A DNA stretch of 64,000 bases from the NCBI GenBank assembly GCA_902362375.1, contig CABIVS010000002.1, positions 394,757-458,756 on the forward strand, given 5' to 3'. Made by a program: the position numbers and the translations under genes. The notes under the pieces were generated by a model. It did not search any database. It was given only the letters and a program-made list of their open reading frames with translations, and was not told the origin of the DNA. The DNA is from Bacteroidaceae bacterium (GTDB lineage: Bacteria; Bacteroidota; Bacteroidia; Bacteroidales; Bacteroidaceae). Below are positions 42,972 to 51,014 of the stretch, in pieces (position 1 is the stretch's first letter; each line of letters starts with the position of its first letter).

Positions 42972-44671
42972 AAGTCAGCCTCTTTCTGTATGCATAGAAT
43001 CTTTCCGCTGATGGGATGACGGAATTCTATATATTCGGCGTGGAGGTATAACCTGTCCGCTTTCTTTCCATAAAGTTCATCCCCAAGAATGGGGCAACCC
43101 AATCCCTCCGGATGGGCGGCGTGTACCCGTAATTGGTGTGTTCGTCCGGTCAACGGATAGAAAGTAATCCGGGTATATTTTTCGGGTTCACTGATGATCC
43201 GGTATTCTGTAATCGCTTCTTTCCCATGTTCTCTACTGACGATTTGCCGGGGGCGGTCGAGGGGATTCAAACAGAGAGGAAGGTTGATTCTTCCTGCTCT
43301 TCCAAATGGTAGTGTTGTCTTTTCCGTTGATACTGTCTTCTCTGTTCTTGCTGTTACCCCATCCAATACAGCGGTATAGCGTTTCTTGATACTTCTGTCA
43401 GCAAATTGTGCTTGTAAATGTTGATGTACCTCTTTCGTTTTCGCTACGAGCAATAATCCGGAAGTTGCCATATCGAGGCGATGTACAATCATAGGTCCGG
43501 TGGCATCGGGATACTTCTTTTTCAGGCGATGATAGACTGAATCTCTGTCCTCCGCCTTTCCCGGAACGGATAACATTCCTGCCGGTTTATTGACTACTAC
43601 TAGCCATTCATCTTCATATACGATTTCCAGTTCTTCATCCTCATGGATGGAGTTTAGCAGCGGATTCTCGTCTACTTCCAGTCCTTGCAACATGTGCAGC
43701 AAAATAGGTTCACACTTTCCTTTGCAGGAAGGATAATAATATCCGTGATGCCGGATTTCGTTTTTAGGAGAGTCTCCCCACCAAAATTCGGCCATAGCCA
43801 ATGGCTTTAATTGATGAAGATACGCATATTGCAACAATTTAGGCAAAGCACATTCACCCGCACCGGCAGGAGGAACTTTCTGAACTGTCTGTTCGAAGAT
43901 AGTGTATAGGTCTTTCACTTCTCCTCTGGCATTCAGCATCCGGAACTGCTCGAACAACTTTCTTTGCAAGGCTGCCGAACGTTCCTTCCGTTCGGTTTTC
44001 AGTTGTTCTATTTCAGTCTCGAAGTGTCTTGTTTCCGTTTCGAGTTCTTCCAATCGTTTCTTCCATTCTTTTTCCAGTCGTTTGTATTCCGCTTTCTGGT
44101 ATTGGCTTTCCCGGATCAGGGAGGCTTGTTCCTCTTCGGAAAGGGCGGAGGATGATTGGCGGCGAATCTCTCTCGCCTCCTTTGCTGCTTTGAGTGCTGC
44201 TTTAGCCTGATTCAATATAGCTTTAGCCTGTTCCGTTTCCGTCTTCCACTTTTCTTTTGAATCGAGATAAGAACGACTGTTTTCTAATTCACGAATACGG
44301 ATATTGATGGAAGATATTTGTTCTTCTTCCATTTTGAAGAATCCTTCCGGTTGCAATAAGTCGTAGACAGGAGGGACAAAATAAGGATGCAGATTCTTCC
44401 CTGCTAGATTGCCGGAGAAAGCAGCGAGATAACCAATTTCATTGACCGCTTCTTTTTTTGTAGTCTCTTGTTTATTCTCTTTTTGTACAATCAACACCCC
44501 GAACATTTTTCCGAAAGCCAACTCTTTTTGCCATTCCTTCCGGCTCGCGATATATTCTTTCACTTCTTCCGCTGCCAACACGCACAATGGATGAGGCGTA
44601 TAGTGGAAAGGATAAGTGAATTTATCCGGTAACTCAAGGTGAGAAATGGGTTGCTTGAAAAAATGTATCAT
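42968..44671 (-). CDS. RluA-family pseudouridine synthase with long N-terminal coiled coil
   Basis: 567 residues from the ATG at 44671 (the promoter excludes earlier codons). The C-terminal 220 residues are an RluA-type synthase: VVVNKPAGMLSVPG near residue 370, the catalytic Asp in PMIVHRLDMATSGLLLVAKT near residue 405 and LTGRTHQLRVHAAH near residue 510. Before it lies a Glu/Lys-rich coiled coil (near 135-270) and a conserved SCKGKCEPILLHMLQGLEVD segment near 325. This long form is the Bacteroidetes type. It modifies uridines in rRNA or tRNA. Shares an abutting divergent promoter with the SGNH gene. Confidence 0.9.
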   Translation of the reverse strand: MIHFFKQPISHLELPDKFTYPFHYTPHPLCVLAAEEVKEYIASRKEWQKELAFGKMFGVLIVQKENKQETTKKEAVNEIGYLAAFSGNLAGKNLHPYFVPPVYDLLQPEGFFKMEEEQISSINIRIRELENSRSYLDSKEKWKTETEQAKAILNQAKAALKAAKEAREIRRQSSSALSEEEQASLIRESQYQKAEYKRLEKEWKKRLEELETETRHFETEIEQLKTERKERSAALQRKLFEQFRMLNARGEVKDLYTIFEQTVQKVPPAGAGECALPKLLQYAYLHQLKPLAMAEFWWGDSPKNEIRHHGYYYPSCKGKCEPILLHMLQGLEVDENPLLNSIHEDEELEIVYEDEWLVVVNKPAGMLSVPGKAEDRDSVYHRLKKKYPDATGPMIVHRLDMATSGLLLVAKTKEVHQHLQAQFADRSIKKRYTAVLDGVTARTEKTVSTEKTTLPFGRAGRINLPLCLNPLDRPRQIVSREHGKEAITEYRIISEPEKYTRITFYPLTGRTHQLRVHAAHPEGLGCPILGDELYGKKADRLYLHAEYIEFRHPISGKILCIQKEADF

Positions 44672-44698
44672 CGGTTTATATATATGAATGAATGTGAT

Positions 44699-44714
44699 TA
44701 CCTTTGCAAAAGTA
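44699..44714. promoter_or_regulatory. Abutting divergent -7 elements
   Basis: TACCTTTG (44699-44706, plus strand) touches CAAAAGTA (44707-44714), which reads TACTTTTG on the minus strand. The 16 bp are nearly a perfect palindrome. Predicted starts for the SGNH gene (plus) and pseudouridine synthase gene (minus) would make the two 5' ends overlap by several nucleotides. Confidence 0.6.
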
Positions 44715-44746
44715 AAGTAAATCCGTGAATTATTGAATGAAGTAAC

Positions 44747-45274
44747 ATGAATAGAATGGGAGAGAAACCTAAATTTGCCTTTCTTGGCAACAGTCACATG
44801 GCATTTTGGGCATTGGATGTCTACTTTCCTTCATGGGAATGTCTGAACTATGGTGCTCCCGGTGAAGGACTGGTTTATGTGGAGTCTTTTACCGTAGACA
44901 CTTCCGATTGCCAAGTCGTCATTCAATTCGGAACCAATGATATTTATCAGTTGAATGATGAAAATATGGACGATTATGTGGAACGTTATGTAAAAGCGGT
45001 TCTTGCCATCCCTTCACTGAAAACATATCTTTTCTGTATTTTCCCACGTAATGATTACGATGATTACAGTACGGCTGTGAATCAATTCATTCGTGTCCTT
45101 AACCGGAAGATATACGAGAAATTGCAGGGGACGGACATTGTCTATCTCGATGTTTTCGACCGTTTGTTGCTGGATGGCAGGCTGAATCCGGAGTTGACTC
45201 TTGACGATTTACATTTGAATGGCAAGGGTTACAGTATTTTGTCAGAAGCACTGAAACGGGCTTCCGGTTTGTAA
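44747..45274 (+). CDS. SGNH/GDSL-like hydrolase
   Basis: 175 residues. Block I FLGNSHMAFWAL near residue 12 (Asp of the usual GDS replaced by Asn, Ser kept), block III VIQFGTNDIY near residue 58 (GxND), and block V LTLDDLHLNGKGY near residue 155 (DxxH with the catalytic Asp/His). No signal peptide, so cytoplasmic. An esterase or lipase-like hydrolase; substrate unknown. Confidence 0.82.
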   Translation: MNRMGEKPKFAFLGNSHMAFWALDVYFPSWECLNYGAPGEGLVYVESFTVDTSDCQVVIQFGTNDIYQLNDENMDDYVERYVKAVLAIPSLKTYLFCIFPRNDYDDYSTAVNQFIRVLNRKIYEKLQGTDIVYLDVFDRLLLDGRLNPELTLDDLHLNGKGYSILSEALKRASGL

Positions 45275-45341
45275 AACATACCTAAATACTTCATTCCTTG
45301 CTTTTATTTATAAATTTGGTGGCATATCAGTTTATTTTTCC

Positions 45342-45349
45342 TATTTTTG
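45342..45349 (+). promoter_or_regulatory. -7 promoter element for the MaoC gene
   Basis: TATTTTTG, about 45 nt before the ATG at 45395, with a TTTG at 45315-45318. Confidence 0.5.
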
Positions 45350-45394
45350 TCCCCAATTTAATAGTAAATAACCCCCATAAAAACGATAAGACTT

Positions 45395-45859
45395 ATGGAA
45401 AAAGTAATTATCAATTCGTATGAAGAATTTGAAAAACTAGTAGGCCAACAGATAGGTGTTTCCGATTATGTGGAACTCTCGCAGGAACGTATTAATCTTT
45501 TTGCTGATGCAACGCTGGATCATCAATGGATTCATGTAGATACGGAACGTGCGAAAGTAGACAGTCCTTATCATAGCACGATTGCTCATGGCTACCTGAC
45601 ATTGTCTATGCTTCCTTATCTGTGGAATCAGATTATCCAGGTAAATAACCTGAAGATGATGATTAACTACGGTATGGATAAGATGAAATTCGGTCAGGCT
45701 GTATTGTCAGGACAGAGCGTGCGTCTGGTGACTACTTTGCACTCACTGACCAATCTGCGTGGTGTGGCAAAAGCAGAAATTAAGTTTGCTATCGAGATAA
45801 AAGACCAACCGAAGAAGGCGCTGGAAGGAATTGCTGTATTCCTTTATTATTTCAATTAA
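45395..45859 (+). CDS. MaoC-family dehydratase ((R)-specific enoyl hydratase-like)
   Basis: 154 residues, hot-dog fold. The hydratase motif FADATLDHQWIHVDTERA (near 41-58) holds the catalytic Asp and His, followed by SPYHSTIAHGYLTLSMLPYL. MaoC enzymes add water to trans-2-enoyl thioesters. A nearby beta-oxidation or PHA gene is not seen, so the physiological substrate is open. Convergent with the choloylglycine hydrolase gene. Confidence 0.92.
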   Translation: MEKVIINSYEEFEKLVGQQIGVSDYVELSQERINLFADATLDHQWIHVDTERAKVDSPYHSTIAHGYLTLSMLPYLWNQIIQVNNLKMMINYGMDKMKFGQAVLSGQSVRLVTTLHSLTNLRGVAKAEIKFAIEIKDQPKKALEGIAVFLYYFN

Positions 45860-45883
45860 TGGCAAGCTGCTAAAGAAACAGAT

Positions 45884-45974
45884 TTTATCCCCGGAAATGA
45901 TCGAAATACGTCTCAAAAGTTAGATACAAAAACTTTTGGGGTGTGCTTCAGATGGATCGTTTCCGGGGATAATT
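45884..45974. terminator. Nested inverted repeat between convergent genes
   Basis: The outer arms, about 20 bp with two mismatches (atccccggaaatgatc at the left, reverse complement at the right), flank a smaller hairpin caaaagtt/aacttttg. Likely a two-way terminator for the MaoC and choloylglycine hydrolase genes; it could also be a decayed insertion-element end. Confidence 0.5.
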
Positions 45975-46955
45975 TTATCCTTTTACTCCCATAAATCTGA
46001 ACGGCTGTGCCGGTTTAAACTCTTTCGTTGCATTTCCATGATAAGTTTCACCGTTGGCGATAGACAATTTGAGTACCGGAGCTCCTTCCGACAAGTCTGT
46101 TTCCCGCAGATTTACCCAGAATGTATTAGGTGTCAGACTTGATTCGAAGAAGTAGAGCAGATTCTTACTATCCGATACCGTTCTCCATTGTGTGGTGGAA
46201 ATTTCCGGAAATTCGGGAGTGGATATGCCATAAGGAACAGAAGTATTACGGATAACGCTGAATACACTTGCCACGGCTATCCTCACATCATCTGTTGGGG
46301 GCAGGGCATTGATATAAAAACTGGCTCTTGCAAAACGGTCGGACGGTCGGTTGGTTCCGGGCAGGAAGCTCAATCCTCCTATTGATTTCCAGTATTCGTT
46401 TAGTGCCAGTTGTTTGTTGTAGGTAGGGGAGTTGGTCATCACTTTGTACTCCTTGCTGTGGTAGACAGTCAGCTTTCCACCCGTATATTCGAATATCGCA
46501 CAATCGCCCGTTGCATCGGAAATGGATAAATGCAAGGTTGCCAGGCGGGAACCATCCGGCATCAGGTCCGATACCACTTGGAAAGTATTCTCATCAATGA
46601 AAGCGACAGCCTCGTCTACGGTGGCGAAGTTATCCAGCATATATTGCACCCATGCAGTAATGGCAAGCCCCGGTTTAGTTTGATCTCTGACCGGATACTC
46701 CGTTTCGGGCAGCCACAGCAGATTGGCAACCAGCCCTTTTTCATTCATTCCGTCCGTACTGGCAATCTCGAAAGCCGAAGTTACCACACTGCCATACTTG
46801 GAAGTCCATTTCAGGGAGTTGGCTCCCGTTTCTCCATTTCTTTCCATACCTTTGGGAAATACCCAAAGATTACTGTGCATTTCTGTTTTCCAATCCATAG
46901 ACCGGCCGGTTGCCACCATTCCATTTTTTCCCGAATAAACGACTCTTGTACACAT
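45975..46955 (-). CDS. Choloylglycine hydrolase family (bile salt hydrolase/penicillin V acylase)
   Basis: 326 residues, Ntn-hydrolase. The start MCTR places the catalytic Cys at residue 2, uncovered by removal of Met. Other active-site residues align by number with known bile salt hydrolases: Arg18 and Asp21 (GRSMDW), Asn175 (MTNSP), and Arg207/Arg210 in PSDRFARASF. There is no signal peptide, so it is cytoplasmic. Family activities are deconjugation of bile acids or cleavage of penicillin V; the sequence does not tell which. Well conserved and apparently active. Confidence 0.93.
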   Translation of the reverse strand: MCTRVVYSGKNGMVATGRSMDWKTEMHSNLWVFPKGMERNGETGANSLKWTSKYGSVVTSAFEIASTDGMNEKGLVANLLWLPETEYPVRDQTKPGLAITAWVQYMLDNFATVDEAVAFIDENTFQVVSDLMPDGSRLATLHLSISDATGDCAIFEYTGGKLTVYHSKEYKVMTNSPTYNKQLALNEYWKSIGGLSFLPGTNRPSDRFARASFYINALPPTDDVRIAVASVFSVIRNTSVPYGISTPEFPEISTTQWRTVSDSKNLLYFFESSLTPNTFWVNLRETDLSEGAPVLKLSIANGETYHGNATKEFKPAQPFRFMGVKG

Positions 46956-47113
46956 AATTTTAATTTCTAGTTAAAGGTTTATTATAAGCTGCTTTCACGA
47001 GGAATTCAACCGATGCGGATTCCTTTCGCAAAAGCATATTCTCAAAACAATAACGTTCCATTTATGTTTTAGATACATATCAGATATTAATAAAGTATCA
47101 AAAAACAGGTATT

Positions 47114-47788
47114 ATGTCATTAAGCAATCTTCTAATCATATTTTCGTCATCGTTTATGGCACTGTTTCCGGTGATAAATCCTTTGGGGAATGGTTTTGTC
47201 GTTAATGGATTCTTTACAGACCTCGATCCTCAACAACGGAAAGCAGCTATTCAGAAACTGACACTCAATTTTATAATGATCGGTGTAGGGACATTGGTGA
47301 TAGGGCATTTGTTTCTGTTGATTTTCGGTCTGGCTATTCCTGTTATTCAGTTGGGAGGTGGAATACTGATTTGCAAGACGGCAATGGAGCTGTTGGGGGA
47401 TTCGGGTTCGTCTGATAAAGAAGAAGCCAGCAAGAATGTAGACGGTTTCAGATGGAAAAACATCGAGCAGAAGATATTTTATCCCATCACGTTTCCTATC
47501 AGTATCGGGCCGGGCAGTATATCGGTTATCTTTACTTTGATGGCGTCTGCAAGTGTTAAAGGCAAGTTGCTGCAAACCGGAATTAATTATTTGGTCATTG
47601 CACTTGTTATTATTTGTATGGCAGCCATCTTTTACGTTTTCCTTTCACAGGGACAGAGGTTTATTCAGAGGTTGGGACCGGTGGGAAATCAAATCATTAA
47701 TAAGCTTGTTGCTTTTTTCACTTTCTGCATCGGTATTCAGATTTCGGTGACGGGTATATCCCAGATCTTCCATCTGGATATACTCTGA
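47114..47788 (+). CDS. MarC-family membrane protein
   Basis: 224 residues, six membrane helices. SSSFMALFPVINPLGNGFVV near residue 11 and PITFPISIGPGSISVIFTLM near residue 123 are the family hallmarks (NP and PxxxGPG). Role unknown despite the name; the old multiple-antibiotic link was withdrawn. Single gene with caggt before the ATG. Confidence 0.92.
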   Translation: MSLSNLLIIFSSSFMALFPVINPLGNGFVVNGFFTDLDPQQRKAAIQKLTLNFIMIGVGTLVIGHLFLLIFGLAIPVIQLGGGILICKTAMELLGDSGSSDKEEASKNVDGFRWKNIEQKIFYPITFPISIGPGSISVIFTLMASASVKGKLLQTGINYLVIALVIICMAAIFYVFLSQGQRFIQRLGPVGNQIINKLVAFFTFCIGIQISVTGISQIFHLDIL

Positions 47789-47820
47789 TCAAACGATGAA
47801 AAAAAAGGCGATGAAAACAA

Positions 47821-48345
47821 TCAGCTTTTCTTTGCTTGTATGGCTTTCAGCGTGTTTCTTCGCACAGCACGGATAGCGGGAACCAATAAGTCGGGTTCCA
47901 TGATTTCCAACATGGTGCGTAGTTCCTGTTGCAGTTCCGGTATGGAGCGTGTCAGTTGATAAGCCAGTTTCATACAGAGCGACTGTACGCCCGGTGGTTC
48001 CTCACGGGAGATCATACGTTCCATGCAGAAATCGAGGAAATCCACTCGTGGCGGGTCGGCGGCAGGTTGCTGGCATATCAGGTTCAGAATCATTCTCCGT
48101 TTTCCAGAGTGTGGGCAGGTCATGGCAGCATCAATCAATACGTCTTGTTTCCCGCTTAACCATTCTACATCTGCCTTTGAGAAATGAGTACATACCCACA
48201 ATGCCTGATAGGAGACGATAGCATCTTCGTCGAATATCAGTTGGTAGATTTCTTCTCTAAGCCGTTCATCATCCTGTATAAAGTGGAGTACCTCTCTGAT
48301 GTCTTCAATGTGTACTCGTTCGGATAATCTTGCACGTAGGTTCAT
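47821..48345 (-). CDS. Hypothetical helical-repeat protein, 174 aa
   Basis: 174 residues from the ATG at 48345 (MNLRARLSERVHIEDIREVL). Purely helical with HEAT-like pairs (YQALWVCTHFSKADVEWLSG, LRTMLEIMEPDLLVPAIRAV) and a basic end (NTLKAIQAKKS). I recognise no named family. It follows the VOC-GNAT-GNAT gene by 22 nt on the same strand, so the two are probably co-transcribed. Confidence 0.75.
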   Translation of the reverse strand: MNLRARLSERVHIEDIREVLHFIQDDERLREEIYQLIFDEDAIVSYQALWVCTHFSKADVEWLSGKQDVLIDAAMTCPHSGKRRMILNLICQQPAADPPRVDFLDFCMERMISREEPPGVQSLCMKLAYQLTRSIPELQQELRTMLEIMEPDLLVPAIRAVRRNTLKAIQAKKS

Positions 48346-48367
48346 GTAACTTTCGTGTTTTGGGGAA

Positions 48368-49798
48368 TTAATCTCTATTATCGGAATCAGCTTTCGGCAG
48401 TTGTAAATGAAGAATGGGGAAAGGTTTGCCCATGCTGTCCGTTTCATCTCTGCCGATGACTTGGAATCCTAAATGGAGATAGAATTGGAGTGCCTTTTCA
48501 TTCTGCTCGTTTACATCTACTTTATCCATATATTTTTTATCTTTTGCGTATTCTATTAATCGTTTGCCATATCCTTTTCCTTGTTCGTCGGGGTGTACGA
48601 ACAACATTTCGATCAGTTCATCGCTCAGTCCCATAAAGGCGGCAATCTTTCCGTTGACATTCCGGATCACGAAAAGTTCAACGGCAGGTAAATAATGATC
48701 CCGCACCAGTGGTTTATAAAACTGGATATGTTCTTCCGTCAGGAAATCATGTGTGTGGCGAACGGACATTTCCCATACATCGAGGATTTCATCATAATCT
48801 TCCGGGGTAGGTTGGGAGATGCCGGGCAGATAGTAACACTGGTGGTCGTAGATGTTTCCGTTGTAAGTCAGTTCTGCCTGATGAAGTGTACCTTCGTAGA
48901 TGAAACCGTTCTTTTTCAGTACTTTCTGCGAACGTTTATTGTGCGGGTAACAAGTAGCTGTGATGAGGCTAAGCCGCAATTCTTCAAAGCCATAGTTGAG
49001 GACGGCTTGCACTGCTTCGGTCATATATCCTTTGCCCCAATAAGTCTCGCCGAGCCAGTAACCCAACATTCTCACTTGTGGATTTTCCCGTTTGGGGTCG
49101 GGAATAATACCAACGGAACCGATCAGTTGTTTCGTGTCTTTTAGCATCACCGCCCATATACCCTCCTGATTGATAAATGTGGAATGAAGGATCTGGCGGG
49201 ATTCATCCAATGTACGGTGAGGCGGCCATCCGGCGTTGTTCCCCAGATTCGGGTTCTGGCAACAAGCGAAAAACGCTTCTGCATCTCTCTCTTCGAAGGG
49301 GCGGAGAAATAAACGTTCTGTATGGAGCGTTACGGGGGGAATACTTTCAATTTCAGTTTTCGGCTCAATTTCAGTCTCCTCTCCAACTTTAGTTTCCGGT
49401 TCGATTGCTGTTTTCCGGTATACACATTCGATCCGGTTTCCATCAGGATCGAGGACTACACTTTCAAAGTATCCGTCTCCCGAAGTACGCGGTTCGCCGG
49501 CGATGGTATATCCTTCCGAACGCATTTGTTCGGTGAAGCGTAATACTTCTTCCCGGCTGGGGAAGGTGAAAGCGAAATGTGTCAGTCCAACCCTGTTTTC
49601 TTCAATGGGAGTGTTCTGTACATCTGTACGACTCATCAGTTCCAAGTCTGTTCCCTCTCCAAAGGAGATAAAATAGGACTCGAATCCTTTCTTGGGATTG
49701 ATATATTTTTCGTTGCTTTTTCCTCCGAAGAAGCGGACATAGAACTCTTTTAATTCTTCCAGACGAAAAGTCCAGATAGCGATATGATGTAGTTTCAT
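48368..49798 (-). CDS. Triple fusion: VOC (glyoxalase-like) plus two GNAT acetyltransferases
   Basis: 476 residues. Residues 1-128 are a VOC/glyoxalase-like domain (MKLHHIAIWTFRLEELKEFY at the start, YFESVVLDPDGNRIECVYRK at the end). An acidic, repetitive linker (ETKVGEETEIEPKTEIES) spans about 130-152. Residues 155-310 are a RimJ/RimL-type GNAT (TERLFLRPFEERDAEAFF; YWGKGYMTEAVQAVLNYGF). Residues 315-470 are a second, different GNAT (EMLFVHPDEQGKGYGKRLIE; FYLHLGFQVIGRDE). The frame is continuous. All three are usually separate. Substrates unknown. Downstream helical protein may be a partner. Confidence 0.9.
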   Translation of the reverse strand: MKLHHIAIWTFRLEELKEFYVRFFGGKSNEKYINPKKGFESYFISFGEGTDLELMSRTDVQNTPIEENRVGLTHFAFTFPSREEVLRFTEQMRSEGYTIAGEPRTSGDGYFESVVLDPDGNRIECVYRKTAIEPETKVGEETEIEPKTEIESIPPVTLHTERLFLRPFEERDAEAFFACCQNPNLGNNAGWPPHRTLDESRQILHSTFINQEGIWAVMLKDTKQLIGSVGIIPDPKRENPQVRMLGYWLGETYWGKGYMTEAVQAVLNYGFEELRLSLITATCYPHNKRSQKVLKKNGFIYEGTLHQAELTYNGNIYDHQCYYLPGISQPTPEDYDEILDVWEMSVRHTHDFLTEEHIQFYKPLVRDHYLPAVELFVIRNVNGKIAAFMGLSDELIEMLFVHPDEQGKGYGKRLIEYAKDKKYMDKVDVNEQNEKALQFYLHLGFQVIGRDETDSMGKPFPILHLQLPKADSDNRD

Positions 49799-49869
49799 AT
49801 AAATGAATTTTCTAATTTCTATTACTTTGTTTCAATCTTCATTCGTACCGAACGTACTTTGTCTCCATT

Positions 49870-50757
49870 TTAATGCTGCATTACATATTCGTAAACGATA
49901 CGGGAAATATCTGCGATAATCTTACTGTTCGCCCGATTGTTTTCTTCAGAATCCTTCACGAAGACAGCTATGCTGTAACTACGTCCACCGGGCAAAAGAA
50001 CGAAACCGATGTCATTACAGCCGATTTGTTGTCCTTTCGCATTAAGATCTCCCGTTCCGGTTTTATGGCCTACGGTTACTTTTTTGTCGAGCAATGGAGC
50101 GACCAGACGGTCTTGTCCGGTTTGACATTCCACCATTGTTTGAAATATGAAGTCTTTGTACACTTTGGGAAACAATGGCTTCTTACGGAATATCTCCACT
50201 AATTCGGCTGCTGCTAACGGAGTAGTCCAGTTTTCATAACATAGGTTCAAGTCTTCGTGCATGGCAGTTTCCGTACCGACAATGGCACATTCCCGGATTC
50301 CTAGTGAATGGATATACTTGTTTACGGCATCCGGACCTCCTTGATAATCAAAAAGAATATCGCAGGCATTGTTGTCGCTCTGTTGAAGTGTATATTTTAG
50401 CAGGTCGGCAATACTCATTTCAATTCCTCCCTGCGGATATTTATCCCGTAGCGGACTGTAAGTATCCGGCTTTAAATCCGATTTTTTAATGGGTAACCGG
50501 GTTTCCAGCGATCGCTTCTGTTTTCCCATATAATCTGCCAATGCTAATGCCTGATGAAACTTGAATACGCTCATCAGTGGATAGTGAATATCATTATTGA
50601 CAGTTATCGTATCTTTCCCATCAATAATGACGGCTATTCCTATTTCGGTTTTCTTTCCCTTGATGGCTTCTTTCAACTGTGTCTCCAGTTGAGTTTGTTG
50701 GGCAAACAGGAGGGTGGGGACTAAACAAAGAAATAGGATGAATGAACGCATAATCAA
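49870..50757 (-). CDS. cepA: Class A beta-lactamase, CepA-like
   Basis: 295 residues with a signal peptide (FILFLCLVPTLLFAQ). Motifs of active class A enzymes: Ser63-Val-Phe-Lys66 (SxxK), Ser126-Asp-Asn128 (SDN), the omega-loop region near 160-178 (HEDLNLCYENW), and Lys231-Thr-Gly233 (KTG). Long stretches (QSDNNACDILFDYQGGPDAV, MVECQTGQDRL, GCNDIGFVLLPGG) match Bacteroides CepA-type cephalosporinases as I remember them. Hydrolyses cephalosporins and penicillins in the periplasm. It is a chromosomal-type gene with no mobile element next to it, and has a textbook promoter (50815-50845). Confidence 0.94.
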   Translation of the reverse strand: MIMRSFILFLCLVPTLLFAQQTQLETQLKEAIKGKKTEIGIAVIIDGKDTITVNNDIHYPLMSVFKFHQALALADYMGKQKRSLETRLPIKKSDLKPDTYSPLRDKYPQGGIEMSIADLLKYTLQQSDNNACDILFDYQGGPDAVNKYIHSLGIRECAIVGTETAMHEDLNLCYENWTTPLAAAELVEIFRKKPLFPKVYKDFIFQTMVECQTGQDRLVAPLLDKKVTVGHKTGTGDLNAKGQQIGCNDIGFVLLPGGRSYSIAVFVKDSEENNRANSKIIADISRIVYEYVMQH

Positions 50758-50814
50758 TTTCTCTTTTAACGGGTTACTAATTCTCTAGTGAAATCATATT
50801 CTCTATTGAAGTCA

Positions 50815-50845
50815 CAAAGGTATAAATAGTAATTGCCTTTGCAAA
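50815..50845 (-). promoter_or_regulatory. Consensus Bacteroides promoter of the beta-lactamase gene
   Basis: TTTG (50845-50842), exactly 19 nt, TACCTTTG (50822-50815) on the minus strand: the consensus -33/-7 spacing. Confidence 0.8.
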
Positions 50846-50883
50846 TTCTCATTCAAAAATAGTGATGTCGGATAAGAAATTCC

Positions 50884-50891
50884 TACTTTTG
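50884..50891 (+). promoter_or_regulatory. -7 promoter element toward the SWIM-domain gene
   Basis: TACTTTTG on the plus strand; a leader of about 120 nt would precede the ATG at 51015. Confidence 0.4.
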
Positions 50892-51014
50892 TGAATAAAT
50901 TAATAAGTGAATAGGTGTTATGTTAAAATGTCAGTCGGCATTGTTTCAGCATGTAACATAAATACAGAAGAGGGTATGAACAAAAAGATTATATAAAAGA
51001 GTAAAATATTCATT

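Noticed and set aside
45884..45974. Insertion-sequence remnant
   Set aside because: Only inverted repeats are seen, with no transposase frame or target duplication; a terminator is simpler.
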